A stretch of 61,215 nt of DNA, taken from the NCBI GenBank assembly GCA_016209985.1, contig JACQVB010000226.1:1-61215 (forward strand), read 5' to 3'. Origin of the DNA: Gemmatimonadota bacterium (GTDB lineage: Bacteria; Gemmatimonadota; Gemmatimonadetes; Gemmatimonadales; GWC2-71-9). The translations under genes and the position numbers were made by a program. How positions within the stretch are numbered: the first letter of the stretch is position 1; each line of letters begins with the position of its first letter. The notes under the pieces were generated by a model, which saw only the letters and a list, made by a program, of their open reading frames with translations, ran no database searches and was not told where the DNA came from. Shown here piece by piece: positions 41,178 to 49,835 of the stretch.

Positions 41178-42142
41178 AGCCTGCCGACCTGAGTCGCGTG
41201 ATTCGGCACGTGCCGGTGCTGTTGTTCGGGCGGCCGCTGCATGGTCAGGAACGGTACCGGCCGTTCTTCATTGTCGGCTCGGGCCGGTGTGGTTCGACAC
41301 TACTGCGCGCCATGCTGGAGGCGCACCCCGACATCCATGTCCCGCCGGAGACCCACGCCCTCGGCTGTGCGCTGCGAGCCTACCGGCGGTATTCCCGGTT
41401 GCCGTGGGCCACGTTGCTGCGAGTGGTGCTGACGCACTTCCAGTACCATCGGCACTGGGACACCTTCGAGATGGACCTCGGACTGCTGTACCGCGAGCTC
41501 GCTGTCAGTCCCCCGGAGGCCCGCAATCTCGCGACGGTGCTCAACGCCCTCTATCGAGCCCACGCTGCCCTTCACAAGCCATCGGCTATCCGTTGGGGCG
41601 ACAAAACTCCGGCCAACACTTACTGGCTGCCGCAGTTGCGATCGGCTTTTCCGGACTTGCGAGTGATCCATATGGTCCGGGATGGCCGGGACGTGGTAGG
41701 CTCGTTTCTTCGGCTCAATCAGTTGGATCTGATTCCTGCGTCGGAGTTTTGGAGCCGGGCGGTGCGTACCGCCCAGACGTTCGGCGTCCGGCATCCCGCG
41801 CAGTATCTCGAGGTCCGCTACGAACGCCTGGTTACCGAGCCCCGGGCAGTCGTCCAGCAAGTGGCCGGCTTCCTGGATTTTTCCCTCGATGAGCGGATGT
41901 TGCGCCACCACGAACTCGGGCTCCGGCTTGGCGACGTCGAACGCATGCCGCACCTTCAGGGAGTGCGGCAACCGATTTACCGTACCGCGGCCGGACGCTG
42001 GCGGAGCGAGCTCAATGCGGGGCAGATCGTCCAGATTGAGCGCCTTTTGGGACCCATGCTTGCCAGCCTCGGCTACCTGGAGGGCGACGCCCACGCCGAG
42101 CACGGCGCGGACATGGTAGACCATGGGGCCGCGAGGTCCTGA
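41174..42142 (+). CDS. Sulfotransferase (PAPS-dependent)
   Basis: 322 residues. FFIVGSGRCGSTLLRAMLEA (residues 31-50) is the 5'-phosphosulfate-binding loop, RVIHMVRDGRDVVGSFLRLN the 3'-phosphate-binding motif, and YLEVRYERLVTEPRAVVQQV the third conserved block. The enzyme transfers sulfate from PAPS to a hydroxyl or amine, usually of a glycan or lipid in this subfamily (Sulfotransfer_3). ATG 41174 overlaps the stop of the GT-A gene (ATGA). Last gene of the coupled cassette; its product is therefore expected to be sulfated and glycosylated. Confidence 0.86.
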   Translation: MKPADLSRVIRHVPVLLFGRPLHGQERYRPFFIVGSGRCGSTLLRAMLEAHPDIHVPPETHALGCALRAYRRYSRLPWATLLRVVLTHFQYHRHWDTFEMDLGLLYRELAVSPPEARNLATVLNALYRAHAALHKPSAIRWGDKTPANTYWLPQLRSAFPDLRVIHMVRDGRDVVGSFLRLNQLDLIPASEFWSRAVRTAQTFGVRHPAQYLEVRYERLVTEPRAVVQQVAGFLDFSLDERMLRHHELGLRLGDVERMPHLQGVRQPIYRTAAGRWRSELNAGQIVQIERLLGPMLASLGYLEGDAHAEHGADMVDHGAARS

Positions 42143-42210
42143 GTCTGCGTATGTGGTCCAGCCGCCACTCCCCGGCATGGTCCGGGAACGACCGCGGAGT
42201 ACGGCTAAAG

Positions 42211-42239
42211 TTGAGATTTCTCATTGTGCCACCTATCTT
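42211..42239 (+). promoter_or_regulatory. Promoter of rpsU
   Basis: TTGAGA (42211-42216), a 17-base spacer and TATCTT (42234-42239). The expected start, ~42246, gives a 35-base leader before ATG 42282. The sequence around it is clearly more AT-rich than neighbouring DNA. Good match for a housekeeping promoter. Confidence 0.75.
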
Positions 42240-42281
42240 TACGGCCTCTATGCCGACGGGATCTGAGAGGGCGAGCATAGC

Positions 42282-42473
42282 ATGCCGGAAGTGATCATCC
42301 ACGACGACGAAAGTTTCGAGCGGGCCTTGAAGCGCTTCAAGAAAAAGTGCGAAAAGGCCGGCATCCTGTCTGACCTTCGCAAGCACCGCCACTATGAAAA
42401 ACCCAGCGAACGCCGGAAGCGGAAGATAAACGCGGCCCGTCGCAAGAATCGCAGGGAGCACTACGCGACGTGA
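42282..42473 (+). CDS. rpsU: 30S ribosomal protein S21
   Basis: 63-residue basic protein: [20 protein letters not shown], then [20 protein letters not shown] and a very basic tail ([20 protein letters not shown]). S21 sits near the anti-Shine-Dalgarno on the 30S subunit and helps initiation. Length matches the family (58-70). In many bacteria rpsU precedes dnaG, as here, with mutS2 in between. It has its own promoter 42 bases upstream. Confidence 0.96.
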   Translation: MPEVIIHDDESFERALKRFKKKCEKAGILSDLRKHRHYEKPSERRKRKINAARRKNRREHYAT

Positions 42474-42644
42474 TCGACCAGCCGTTGGAGGGAGTGGACG
42501 TTAGAGGTGAGCAGTGAGCGGTTCGCAGAGAGGCCGGAAGCAGCCTTCCGCCGTGATCCCACCAGACAATCGAGAAACGGTAGCCCGGAGAAGAACCCTC
42601 CCCGTGGCGCGCGTTGCGTGCCGAACGGCGTGGGTGGGTGAGTG

Positions 42645-45008
42645 ATGGTGGATCTCTCGGAATATCCGACAGAAGGGGTGCAGGTGACCGCGTTCACCGG
42701 CACCCCTTCCGCTTTTCGGGAGGTGGCGGACCGACCGGCGCTCGCGCAGCTCGAGTTGGCCGCGGCGCTGGAATGCGTCGCGGCGTTCGCCGCAGGTCCC
42801 CACGGTGCGGAGCGGGTCCGCGCCCGCCGCCCGGTCGCCGACCTCCAATGGATTCGCTCGGAGCTCGACCGAGTGCGGCAGCTTTCGGACCTACTCGGCC
42901 GTGGTGATGGCTTCCGGCCGGAGGCGGTCGCGTCGGTCGAACGGGTACTGAGCGTGCTGGCCGCCGACGGCGCGGTGCTCGAAGGCCCCGAGCTCGCCGA
43001 GCTGCGGCGGACGCTCGAGGCCATGCACCTGGTGTCTGCCGAGCTGCGCCGCATCGCGAAAGAGGCGCCGGCCGTCGCGGCCCTGGCGGTGGAGCTTCCA
43101 CCGCGCGAGTTGACGCGTCTCCTTGCGGGCGCACTGGAGCCCGATGGAGCGGTGCGGGACGGCGCGTCGCCCCAGCTCGCGCGCGCGCGCCGCAAGGTGC
43201 GAGACACCCGCGCGCGCCTGGTCGCGCTCCTCGACGGGCTGCTCCGCTCGCTGGGCCCGCAACACGCGCCACCCGAAGGCACCGTCACCGTGCGTGGCGG
43301 TCGCTACGTGATCCCGGTATTTCGGGAGTCGCGCACCCGGGCGGGGGGCATCGTGCACGGAGAGTCGGGGTCCGGGGCGACGCTGTTCGTGGAGCCGGCC
43401 GCCGCGGTAGAGGTGGGCAATGAGCTGGCCGAGGCCGAGGCGGAGGAGGCACGGGCGGTGCTGGCGGTGCTCCGCGACCTCACCGCAACGCTGCGTCCGG
43501 AGGCGGACCGGATCGCGAGCGGCTGGGAAATGTGCGTCGCGGCGGATGACGTGTATGCGCGTGCGCGCTATGGCTCCGAAGTGAAAGGAAGCGCGCCTCG
43601 CCTCGCACCGGCGCCGGCCGCTCTCGGGATCCGGAACTGCCGCCACCCCCTGCTGCTCGCCGAGCTGGGCCATGCCGTGCCCTTCGATCTCGAGCTGACC
43701 GATGCGGAAACTGCGGTCATCATCAGCGGGCCCAACACCGGCGGCAAAACCGTTCTGCTCAAGGCGATCGGGCTGGTCGCCGCGCTGACCCAATCGGGCG
43801 TGATCCCGCCGGTGGGCGAAGGGACCGAGCTCCCAGTGTTCCAGCGGATCTTCTCTGATATCGGTGACCGGCAATCGATTGCCGAAAGCCTCTCTACCTT
43901 CAGCGGTCACCTGCAAAACCTGAAAGCGATGCTCCAGGGCGCCGATGCCGCGAGCCTGGTCCTGCTGGACGAGCTGGGAAGCGGAACCGATCCCTTCGAG
44001 GGCGGAGCCCTCGCTGCCGCCGTCATCGTGGCGTTGGTGGCGCGGCACAGTCTCACCATTGCCACCACGCACCTGAGCCAGCTCAAGGAGCTGGCGACCA
44101 CTTCCACCGGTGTGGTCAACGCCTCGCTCCGCTTCGATGGCGAGGAGATGCGGCCCACCTATGAGCTGGTCAAAGGCGTGCCCGGCCGCTCCTATGGCCT
44201 GGCCATCGCCCGCCGCCTGGGGCTGCCCGATGACGTGCTGGCGGAAGCGGAATCCCGCCGGCCGGCTCAGGAGCGCTCGCTCGACGAGCTGTTGGCGCAG
44301 GTCGAAGCCACCAGCGCGGCGCTCGCATTGCGCGAGCGCGAGGTGGCGGAGCGGGAAGAAAGCATCCAGGGAGCGAGAGGGGATCTCGAAGCCTTGAGAG
44401 AAGAGCTGGAAACTCGCGCCGCCGGCCTGTCTGAGCGCGAACGGGAGCTCCAGCGTTCCGCCCGTGAGCAGGCGCGAGCGTTCCTCCTGCAGGCCAGAAA
44501 ACGGGTGGAAGAAGCACTGGGGATGGCGCGGGCCGCCGTCAGCGAAGCGTCCGCCAAGGAGGCCCGCCGGTTGGTCGAAGAGGGCGTGAAGTCCGAAAGC
44601 GAGGCGGTGAAGAAGCTGAAAGAAGCGGCAGAGAAGAAAGGCTGGAAGGTGAGTGGTGAGTGGGACATGGTACGTGGTGGTTCTGGCGCGCCGACACCCA
44701 CCGCGTCTCAGAAACCATCCACGCACCGCGCACCACGCACTAGTCACCGGGAAAGCGCCGCCCCTGCCTCGGAAGTCGACCTCCGCGGCATGACCGGTGA
44801 CGAAGCCGAGGTCGTTCTGCTCCGCGCACTCGACGATGCGATCCTGGCCGAGCTCCCTCATCTCCGCATCATCCATGGCAAGGGAACCGGTGCGCTGCGG
44901 GTTCGGGTGGGGCAGCTCCTGAAAGCGGACCGGCGGGTGAGAAGCTTCGCTCTCGCGCCGGCGCAGCAAGGCGGGTCCGGCGTCACCATTGCGGAATTCC
45001 AGCCGTGA
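42645..45008 (+). CDS. mutS2: Endonuclease MutS2
   Basis: 787-residue MutS paralogue that limits homologous recombination and rescues stalled ribosomes. The core domain (AALECVAAFAAGPHGAERVR) precedes the ATPase: Walker A ISGPNTGGKTVLLKAIG at about residue 362, SLSTFSGHLQNLKAM, LVLLDELGSGTDPFEGGALA (Walker B) and IATTHLSQLKELA. A charged coiled coil and a C-terminal Smr nuclease domain follow (SEVDLRGMTGDEAEVVLL, then LRIIHGKGTGALRVRVGQLL). Between the KOW-like linker and Smr, residues ~668-702 are encoded by an inverted repeat pair. The start could be GTG 42642 or ATG 42645. The stop overlaps dnaG (GTGA). Confidence 0.93.
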   Translation: MVDLSEYPTEGVQVTAFTGTPSAFREVADRPALAQLELAAALECVAAFAAGPHGAERVRARRPVADLQWIRSELDRVRQLSDLLGRGDGFRPEAVASVERVLSVLAADGAVLEGPELAELRRTLEAMHLVSAELRRIAKEAPAVAALAVELPPRELTRLLAGALEPDGAVRDGASPQLARARRKVRDTRARLVALLDGLLRSLGPQHAPPEGTVTVRGGRYVIPVFRESRTRAGGIVHGESGSGATLFVEPAAAVEVGNELAEAEAEEARAVLAVLRDLTATLRPEADRIASGWEMCVAADDVYARARYGSEVKGSAPRLAPAPAALGIRNCRHPLLLAELGHAVPFDLELTDAETAVIISGPNTGGKTVLLKAIGLVAALTQSGVIPPVGEGTELPVFQRIFSDIGDRQSIAESLSTFSGHLQNLKAMLQGADAASLVLLDELGSGTDPFEGGALAAAVIVALVARHSLTIATTHLSQLKELATTSTGVVNASLRFDGEEMRPTYELVKGVPGRSYGLAIARRLGLPDDVLAEAESRRPAQERSLDELLAQVEATSAALALREREVAEREESIQGARGDLEALREELETRAAGLSERERELQRSAREQARAFLLQARKRVEEALGMARAAVSEASAKEARRLVEEGVKSESEAVKKLKEAAEKKGWKVSGEWDMVRGGSGAPTPTASQKPSTHRAPRTSHRESAAPASEVDLRGMTGDEAEVVLLRALDDAILAELPHLRIIHGKGTGALRVRVGQLLKADRRVRSFALAPAQQGGSGVTIAEFQP
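44648..44748. repeat. Inverted repeat pair inside mutS2
   Basis: The left arm (44648-44680: GGTGAGTGGTGAGTGGG start) and right arm (44715-44748) are imperfectly complementary (about 25 of 33 positions) and built of GTGAGTG/GTGCGTG units. They are translated in frame as VSGEWDMVRGGSGAPTP and STHRAPRTSHRESAA, between the coiled coil and the Smr domain. Confidence 0.7.
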
Positions 45009-46801
45009 GTGCCATTCCCGAAGAGGTCATCGAGCGCGTCCGCGACGCCGCCGACCTGGTGACCGTCATCGGGGAGTTCGTGCCGCTGCGGCGCACCGGC
45101 GCGGACTATCGCGGCGCCTGTCCGTTCCACGGTGGCACCCACCGCAACTTCGCCGTGATACCGAAAAAGGGGATGTACTACTGCTTCGTCTGTCACGAGG
45201 GTGGCGACGTCTTCACGTTCTACATGAAGAAGTTCGGCATGGAGTACCCCACCGCGGTGCGGGAAGTGGCGCGCAAGATGGGAATCGAAATTCCGGATCG
45301 TCCTACCGGAGGCCCCGACCGCCGCGAGCCGCTGTTTTCCGCCGTGGGGGTGGCGGCCGAATGGTACGCATCGCGCCTGCGGGAGGCGGACGATGCGGCC
45401 GACGCGCGCAGCTACCTGAAAACCCGGGGCTTCGATCCCGAAGCACTGCAGCCCCTGTCTCTCGGATTCGCGCCGCGGGGCGACGGGTTCCTCAACGGGA
45501 TGCACGCGCTGGGGATCAAGGATGAGGTGCTATTCGAGGCGGGATTGCTGGTCAAGCGCGAGGACGGATCGTTGCGCCCGCGCTTCTGGGGCCGCCTGCT
45601 GTTTCCCATTCACGACCTCCGCGGCCGCATCGTGGGATTCGGGGGCCGGGTGATCGGTGAAGGCGAGCCCAAGTATCTCAACTCGCCCGATTCGGAAGTG
45701 TTTCATAAAGGGCAGTTGCTCTATAACCTGCACGACGCCAAGCATGCCGTTCGTAAGGCCGATCGCGCGATCGTGGTCGAAGGCTATTTCGATGTCCTCC
45801 GCCTCGTCGGGGCCGGAGTGGAGAACGTCGTGGCCCCTCTGGGCACCGGTTTCACGGCCGAGCAGGCGCAGCTCCTCAAGCGCTACACCGCCAATGTCAC
45901 TTTGCTCTACGACAGCGATACCGCCGGTCTGCGCGCCACCTTCCGGTCCGGTGACGCGCTGCTGTCGGCCCCGCTCCGGGTGACGGTGGCGACCCTCCCC
46001 CTGGGTGAAGACCCGGACACCCTGGTGGCCAAGGGGGGGGCTGCGGCCATCCAGTCCGTCCTCGACGACGCGATCGACATCCTGGAGCGGAAAATCCAGC
46101 TGCTGGATCGCAAGGGATGGCTGGGGTCCTTGTCCGGGCGACGGAAGGCGCTGGACCGCTTGCTGCCGACGTTGCGAGCCGCTGCCGACCCGGTGACGCG
46201 CGATCTATATGTTTCCCGCGTCTCCGAAGTGCTGGGCGTCTCCCGGCAGTCGGTGCTTCGGGAGATCGAATTGGGCGGCGGCGCGGCCGTTCCCCGCCGG
46301 CCGGACGGTACGGCTTCCCGTTCGGCCCCGGTGAAGGAGCCGCCCGGCCCTCGGCGGCCGGTGCCGGAGCGCAATCTGCTGCGGGTCATGGTCCATCGCC
46401 CCGAATGGCGGGGACGGGTGATCGAGCAGATAGCCGATCCCTCACAGCTCGGGGAGCCCGAGCGTCGGCTGATGGCCCTTCTGGGAGCCACTCCCGAGTC
46501 GACTCCCGCGTCCGACGTGCTCGGCTCGGTGGACGGCGAGGCCCGCATGCTGCTCGCCGATCTGCTCGAAGAGCCCTGGGGCGCGGTGGACGTGGATGCG
46601 ATTGTGACGAGTGCGGTGAATCAGCTCGACAGTCGCCGCCTCGAAGCCGAATACCGAGATCTCTCCCGCCGGCTCCCGTTGGCCGCCGACGACGAGAAGC
46701 CGATCCTGGCCAGCCGGGTCCAGGAGCTCGGCCGACAGATTGCCAAGCTCAACCCGGGACGCTGGAATGTCATTCGTAAGGGAGGTCGCGTTGGATTCTG
46801 A
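45005..46801 (+). CDS. dnaG: DNA primase DnaG
   Basis: 598-residue replicative primase that makes RNA primers for DnaB/Pol III. CHC2 zinc finger: C39, H42, C60, C63 in ACPFHGGTHRNF...YYCFVCHEGGD. The RNA polymerase domain has PRFWGRLLFPIHDLRGRIVG, and TOPRIM has IVVEGYFDVLRLVGAG, VAPLGTGFT and LLYDSDTAGLRA. The C-terminal helicase-binding region (from ~430) is present but divergent. Start GTG 45005 overlaps mutS2 (GTGA). The product is fed into the next gene by an 11-base overlap. Confidence 0.96.
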   Translation: MSAIPEEVIERVRDAADLVTVIGEFVPLRRTGADYRGACPFHGGTHRNFAVIPKKGMYYCFVCHEGGDVFTFYMKKFGMEYPTAVREVARKMGIEIPDRPTGGPDRREPLFSAVGVAAEWYASRLREADDAADARSYLKTRGFDPEALQPLSLGFAPRGDGFLNGMHALGIKDEVLFEAGLLVKREDGSLRPRFWGRLLFPIHDLRGRIVGFGGRVIGEGEPKYLNSPDSEVFHKGQLLYNLHDAKHAVRKADRAIVVEGYFDVLRLVGAGVENVVAPLGTGFTAEQAQLLKRYTANVTLLYDSDTAGLRATFRSGDALLSAPLRVTVATLPLGEDPDTLVAKGGAAAIQSVLDDAIDILERKIQLLDRKGWLGSLSGRRKALDRLLPTLRAAADPVTRDLYVSRVSEVLGVSRQSVLREIELGGGAAVPRRPDGTASRSAPVKEPPGPRRPVPERNLLRVMVHRPEWRGRVIEQIADPSQLGEPERRLMALLGATPESTPASDVLGSVDGEARMLLADLLEEPWGAVDVDAIVTSAVNQLDSRRLEAEYRDLSRRLPLAADDEKPILASRVQELGRQIAKLNPGRWNVIRKGGRVGF

Positions 46802-47498
46802 TCTGGTCGCACTACTGGCGTTGCAGGAACGAGACCAAGCCGTCGCCGCGCTGGAGGCGGAGCTCAACTCGTTCGACCCGGAGCTAGCGCAGTTGGATGC
46901 CAATCTTGCCAGGGCGGAGTCCGAGCTCGCCGGCGCGCGCAAAGGCGTGGAAGAGGCCGGCAACCGGCGGGTGGAGCTAGAGGGGAAAATCGAGGGCTAC
47001 CGCTTGATGCAGGAACGCCGCCGCCAGCGGCTGGAATGGGTCAAGGGCGCCAAAGAGGCGGCCACCCTCATGGCCGAACTCGATCTCGCGCGATCGGTGC
47101 TGGCGAAGGAGGAAGCGGAGTGGATGCGCTCCGCGGACAAAGTGGAAGAGGCCGAGAAGCGCGCCGCTGAGGTCGAGCGCGCGCTCGAAGAAGCCCGCAC
47201 CGCGCAGGCTCCCCGGCGGGAGCAGATCGCCGCGCTCCGCGCCGAATGCACCGAGCGGCTCAATGCGGCGCGCCAGGAGCGGGAGGAAACGGCGAAACGG
47301 GTGAAGAAGCCGATCCTCACGCGCTACGACCGGATCCGCAAAGGAAACACCCCGCTGGCCATGTACCCGCTCAAAGGCTCGGCGTGCGGTCATTGCTATA
47401 CCGCGGTCCCCATTCACCGCCGGCAGGAGATTCAGGGAGGGCGGGGCGTTACCTCGTGCGAGGGGTGCGGTGTCTTGGTCTACGATCCCGGCACGTGA
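46791..47498 (+). CDS. Zinc ribbon coiled-coil protein (DUF164 / CdsZ-like)
   Basis: 235 residues: residues 1-175 form a nearly uninterrupted charged coiled coil (LALQERDQAVAALEAELNSF onward), then a four-Cys zinc ribbon, SACGHCYTAVPIHRRQEIQG and TSCEGCGVLVY, with CxxC pairs. Proteins of this kind (C4-type zinc ribbon domain, DUF164) are widely conserved, with a possible link to RNA or ribosome. A GGAGGT Shine-Dalgarno (46781-46786) fixes TTG 46791 as start, inside the end of dnaG. The stop overlaps recJ's GTG (GTGA). Confidence 0.88.
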   Translation: MDSDLVALLALQERDQAVAALEAELNSFDPELAQLDANLARAESELAGARKGVEEAGNRRVELEGKIEGYRLMQERRRQRLEWVKGAKEAATLMAELDLARSVLAKEEAEWMRSADKVEEAEKRAAEVERALEEARTAQAPRREQIAALRAECTERLNAARQEREETAKRVKKPILTRYDRIRKGNTPLAMYPLKGSACGHCYTAVPIHRRQEIQGGRGVTSCEGCGVLVYDPGT

Positions 47499-49201
47499 TC
47501 CGTCTCTCGTCACGTTGGCGGGTGGCCGCGGAGCCGGCGGCCGATCGGGTGGCGGCGCTCGCCGTCTCCCTGACCATCCCGCCGCTTCTCGCACGGCTAC
47601 TGGTCCAGCGGGGCTACGACCTGCCCAATGCCGCCAAGACGTTCCTGCGGCCTTCGCTCGATGCCCTGACTGACCCGTTTGCCATCCGCGACATGGACGT
47701 CGCCGTAGACCTGGTCGCCAGCGCCGTGCGCTCCCGGCGAACCATCATGGTCCACGGGGACTACGACGTGGACGGCCAGTGCGCCACAGCGTTGCTGACC
47801 CGGGTGCTCCGCGCGGCGGGTGCCAGCGTCGTGCCGTTCGTGCCCCACCGCATTCGTGATGGTTACGATTTTGGGCCCGCCGGCCTCGCCGCGGCGCAGG
47901 CGTGCGGGGCCACTCTAATCATCACCTGCGATTGCGGAACCACGGCACACCAGCCGGTCGCGCAGGCCCGGGCGGCCGGCATGGGCGTGATCGTGACCGA
48001 TCACCATTTGCCTGGGGTGCTGCCCGCGGCGAACGCCGTCCTCAACCCGCAGCGGCCCGATGGCTCCGGCGTGGGTCGCGAGCTCTGCGGCACCGGTGTG
48101 GCCTTCAAGCTCGCTCAGGCGCTCTGCGCGCCGCTGGGCCTCCCGCAGAATCTCCCGCTGCATCTTCTCGATCTCGTCGCGCTGGCTACCGTCGCCGACA
48201 TCGTGCCGCTGACCGGTGAGAACCGCGTCCTCACCCGCCACGGGCTCCGGGTGCTGGCGTCCTCCCGCTGGCTTGGCGTCCGCGCCTTGATCGAGGCGGC
48301 CGGGCTGGGAGGGCGCCCGATTCGCTCGGGCCACGTGGGATTCGTGCTGGGGCCGCGACTCAACGCCGCCGGCCGGGTAGGCGATGCCATGGACGGCGTC
48401 CGTCTGCTGCTGAGCGATGACGAAAACGAGGCCCGAGCGCTGGCGCTGCGTCTCGAAGCGCTGAACGAGCGGCGGCAAGCCATGGATCAGGAAATCCTCG
48501 AGCAGGCCGCCGAAGACGTCGAGAAGATGCTCGACCCGGATCGGGATTACACCCTGGTCGTCGCTCGCGAAGGCTGGCACCCCGGGGTCATCGGCATCGT
48601 GGCTTCGCGTATCGTCGAGCGCTACGGCCGGCCGGCCATCCTGCTGGCCATCGAGGGCGAACATGCCAAGGGGTCCGGGCGCAGCATCTCGCGGTTCAAC
48701 TTGCACGAGGCGCTCCAGCGCTGTGCGGATCACCTCACCCGGTTCGGCGGACACCGCATGGCTGCCGGTCTTACCTTGCGGCGCGACCGGTTGGAATCGT
48801 TCCGCGAGGCATTCAACGCGTGCGCCCGGGAATGTCTCACGCCGGAAGACCTGGTTCCCACTCAGCACGTCGATCTGGTGGTGACCCTTCGCGATCTCGA
48901 CTTCGATCTGGAAAAATTGTTGCGCCATCTGGAGCCGTGCGGTGCAGGCAATCCGTCGCCCGTCTTCGGCGTGTCGGGGGCGGTGGCGCGCGATCCGCGC
49001 ACGGTCGGTGACAACCACATCAAGTTCACCCTGGACGACTCCACTGGTATCCTGGGAGCCATCGGGTTCGACTGGGCGGACCGGGTCGGGGAAGGGTGGC
49101 TCCAGAACCGGGTGGATGTGGCCTTCCGTCTCGAACTCAACGAGTTTCGCGGCGTTCCCGACCTTCAGGGGCGGGTGGTGCAGCTACGGCCTGCCGGATG
49201 A
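47495..49201 (+). CDS. recJ: Single-stranded-DNA-specific exonuclease RecJ
   Basis: 568-residue 5'-3' exonuclease of RecFOR repair and mismatch repair. DHH family motifs: IMVHGDYDVDGQCATALL, LIITCDCGTTA, VIVTDHHLPG (D169-H170-H171) and VALATVADIVPL. The DHHA1 region follows with FVLGPRLNAAGRVGDAMDGV, GWHPGVIGIVASRIVERYGR and GSGRSISRFNLHEAL with RFGGHRMAAG. A C-terminal OB-like domain closes it (HIKFTLDDSTGILGAIGF). Start GTG 47495 (GTGA with the zinc ribbon gene). The GTG is the first in-frame codon near the conserved N-terminus. Confidence 0.95.
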   Translation: MIRLSSRWRVAAEPAADRVAALAVSLTIPPLLARLLVQRGYDLPNAAKTFLRPSLDALTDPFAIRDMDVAVDLVASAVRSRRTIMVHGDYDVDGQCATALLTRVLRAAGASVVPFVPHRIRDGYDFGPAGLAAAQACGATLIITCDCGTTAHQPVAQARAAGMGVIVTDHHLPGVLPAANAVLNPQRPDGSGVGRELCGTGVAFKLAQALCAPLGLPQNLPLHLLDLVALATVADIVPLTGENRVLTRHGLRVLASSRWLGVRALIEAAGLGGRPIRSGHVGFVLGPRLNAAGRVGDAMDGVRLLLSDDENEARALALRLEALNERRQAMDQEILEQAAEDVEKMLDPDRDYTLVVAREGWHPGVIGIVASRIVERYGRPAILLAIEGEHAKGSGRSISRFNLHEALQRCADHLTRFGGHRMAAGLTLRRDRLESFREAFNACARECLTPEDLVPTQHVDLVVTLRDLDFDLEKLLRHLEPCGAGNPSPVFGVSGAVARDPRTVGDNHIKFTLDDSTGILGAIGFDWADRVGEGWLQNRVDVAFRLELNEFRGVPDLQGRVVQLRPAG

Positions 49202-49210
49202 GCGGGCGCC

Positions 49211-49301
49211 GGGCAACGGCACAACGGCATAACGGCACCACGGCATTCGTACGTGTCGGGAATTCGTGCCGTCATGCCGTTATCCCGTCGTGCCGTCGCG
49301 G
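49211..49301. repeat. Inverted pair of CATAACGGC-type (family C) repeats between recJ and rsmD
   Basis: The left arm (49211-49249) has CAACGGCA, CAACGGCAT, AACGGCACCA and CGGCAT units. The right arm (49263-49301) has their inverted equivalents (GTGCCGTCATGCCGTTATCC). A 13-base loop separates them. It fills the 118-bp gap and the right arm almost touches the rsmD start. Confidence 0.75.
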
Positions 49302-49319
49302 CCCGCCTGGGCCGCGCTG

Positions 49320-49835
49320 ATGCGCATCATCGCGGGCGAGTTCCGCGGGCGGACGCTGCGGCCGCCCAGTGACCGGCGGGTGCGTCCCACCGCCGATCGA
49401 GTGCGTGAAGCCTGGTTCAGCATTCTCGGTCCCTATCTCCCTGGGGCGAACGTGCTCGATCTCTTCGCCGTATCCGGCGCGCTCGGGCTCGAGGCGCTCT
49501 CGCGGGGTGCTCGGCACGTCGACTTCGTCGAGATCTCGAAAGCGTCTCTCGACGCGCTCCGCGCCAACGTGGCGGCGCTCGATGCCGAAGAGCGGGTCCG
49601 GGTCCACCGCGCCGACGCGCTTCGGTTTGTGTCGCGCCTGGCGCCCCGCTCCTACGACGTCGCGCTGGCCGACCCTCCCTACACCACCGATCAGGCGGCG
49701 CGGCTGGTGGAGAGCTTCCGCGAACGGCCGTTCGCCGCCATCCTCGGCATCGAGCACCGCGGTGCCGTGACGTTGCCCGGCGACGATACTCGCCGGTATG
49801 GTGATACCGCCCTCACCTTCTGTTACGCGCCATGA
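49320..49835 (+). CDS. rsmD: 16S rRNA (guanine(966)-N2)-methyltransferase RsmD
   Basis: 171 residues, the family's usual length. MRIIAGEFRGRTLRPPSDRR and RPTADRVREAWFSILGPYLP form the RNA-recognising N-terminus. Motif I reads VLDLFAVSGALGLEALSRGA, with Val where nearly all RsmD have Gly (AGSG becomes AVSG). DVALADPPYTTDQAARLVE holds the DPPY catalytic motif. The Val substitution is in the SAM loop; whether it lowers activity is unclear. ATG 49320 is chosen because upstream in-frame sequence is repeat-encoded. The stop overlaps coaD (ATGA). Confidence 0.93.
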   Translation: MRIIAGEFRGRTLRPPSDRRVRPTADRVREAWFSILGPYLPGANVLDLFAVSGALGLEALSRGARHVDFVEISKASLDALRANVAALDAEERVRVHRADALRFVSRLAPRSYDVALADPPYTTDQAARLVESFRERPFAAILGIEHRGAVTLPGDDTRRYGDTALTFCYAP

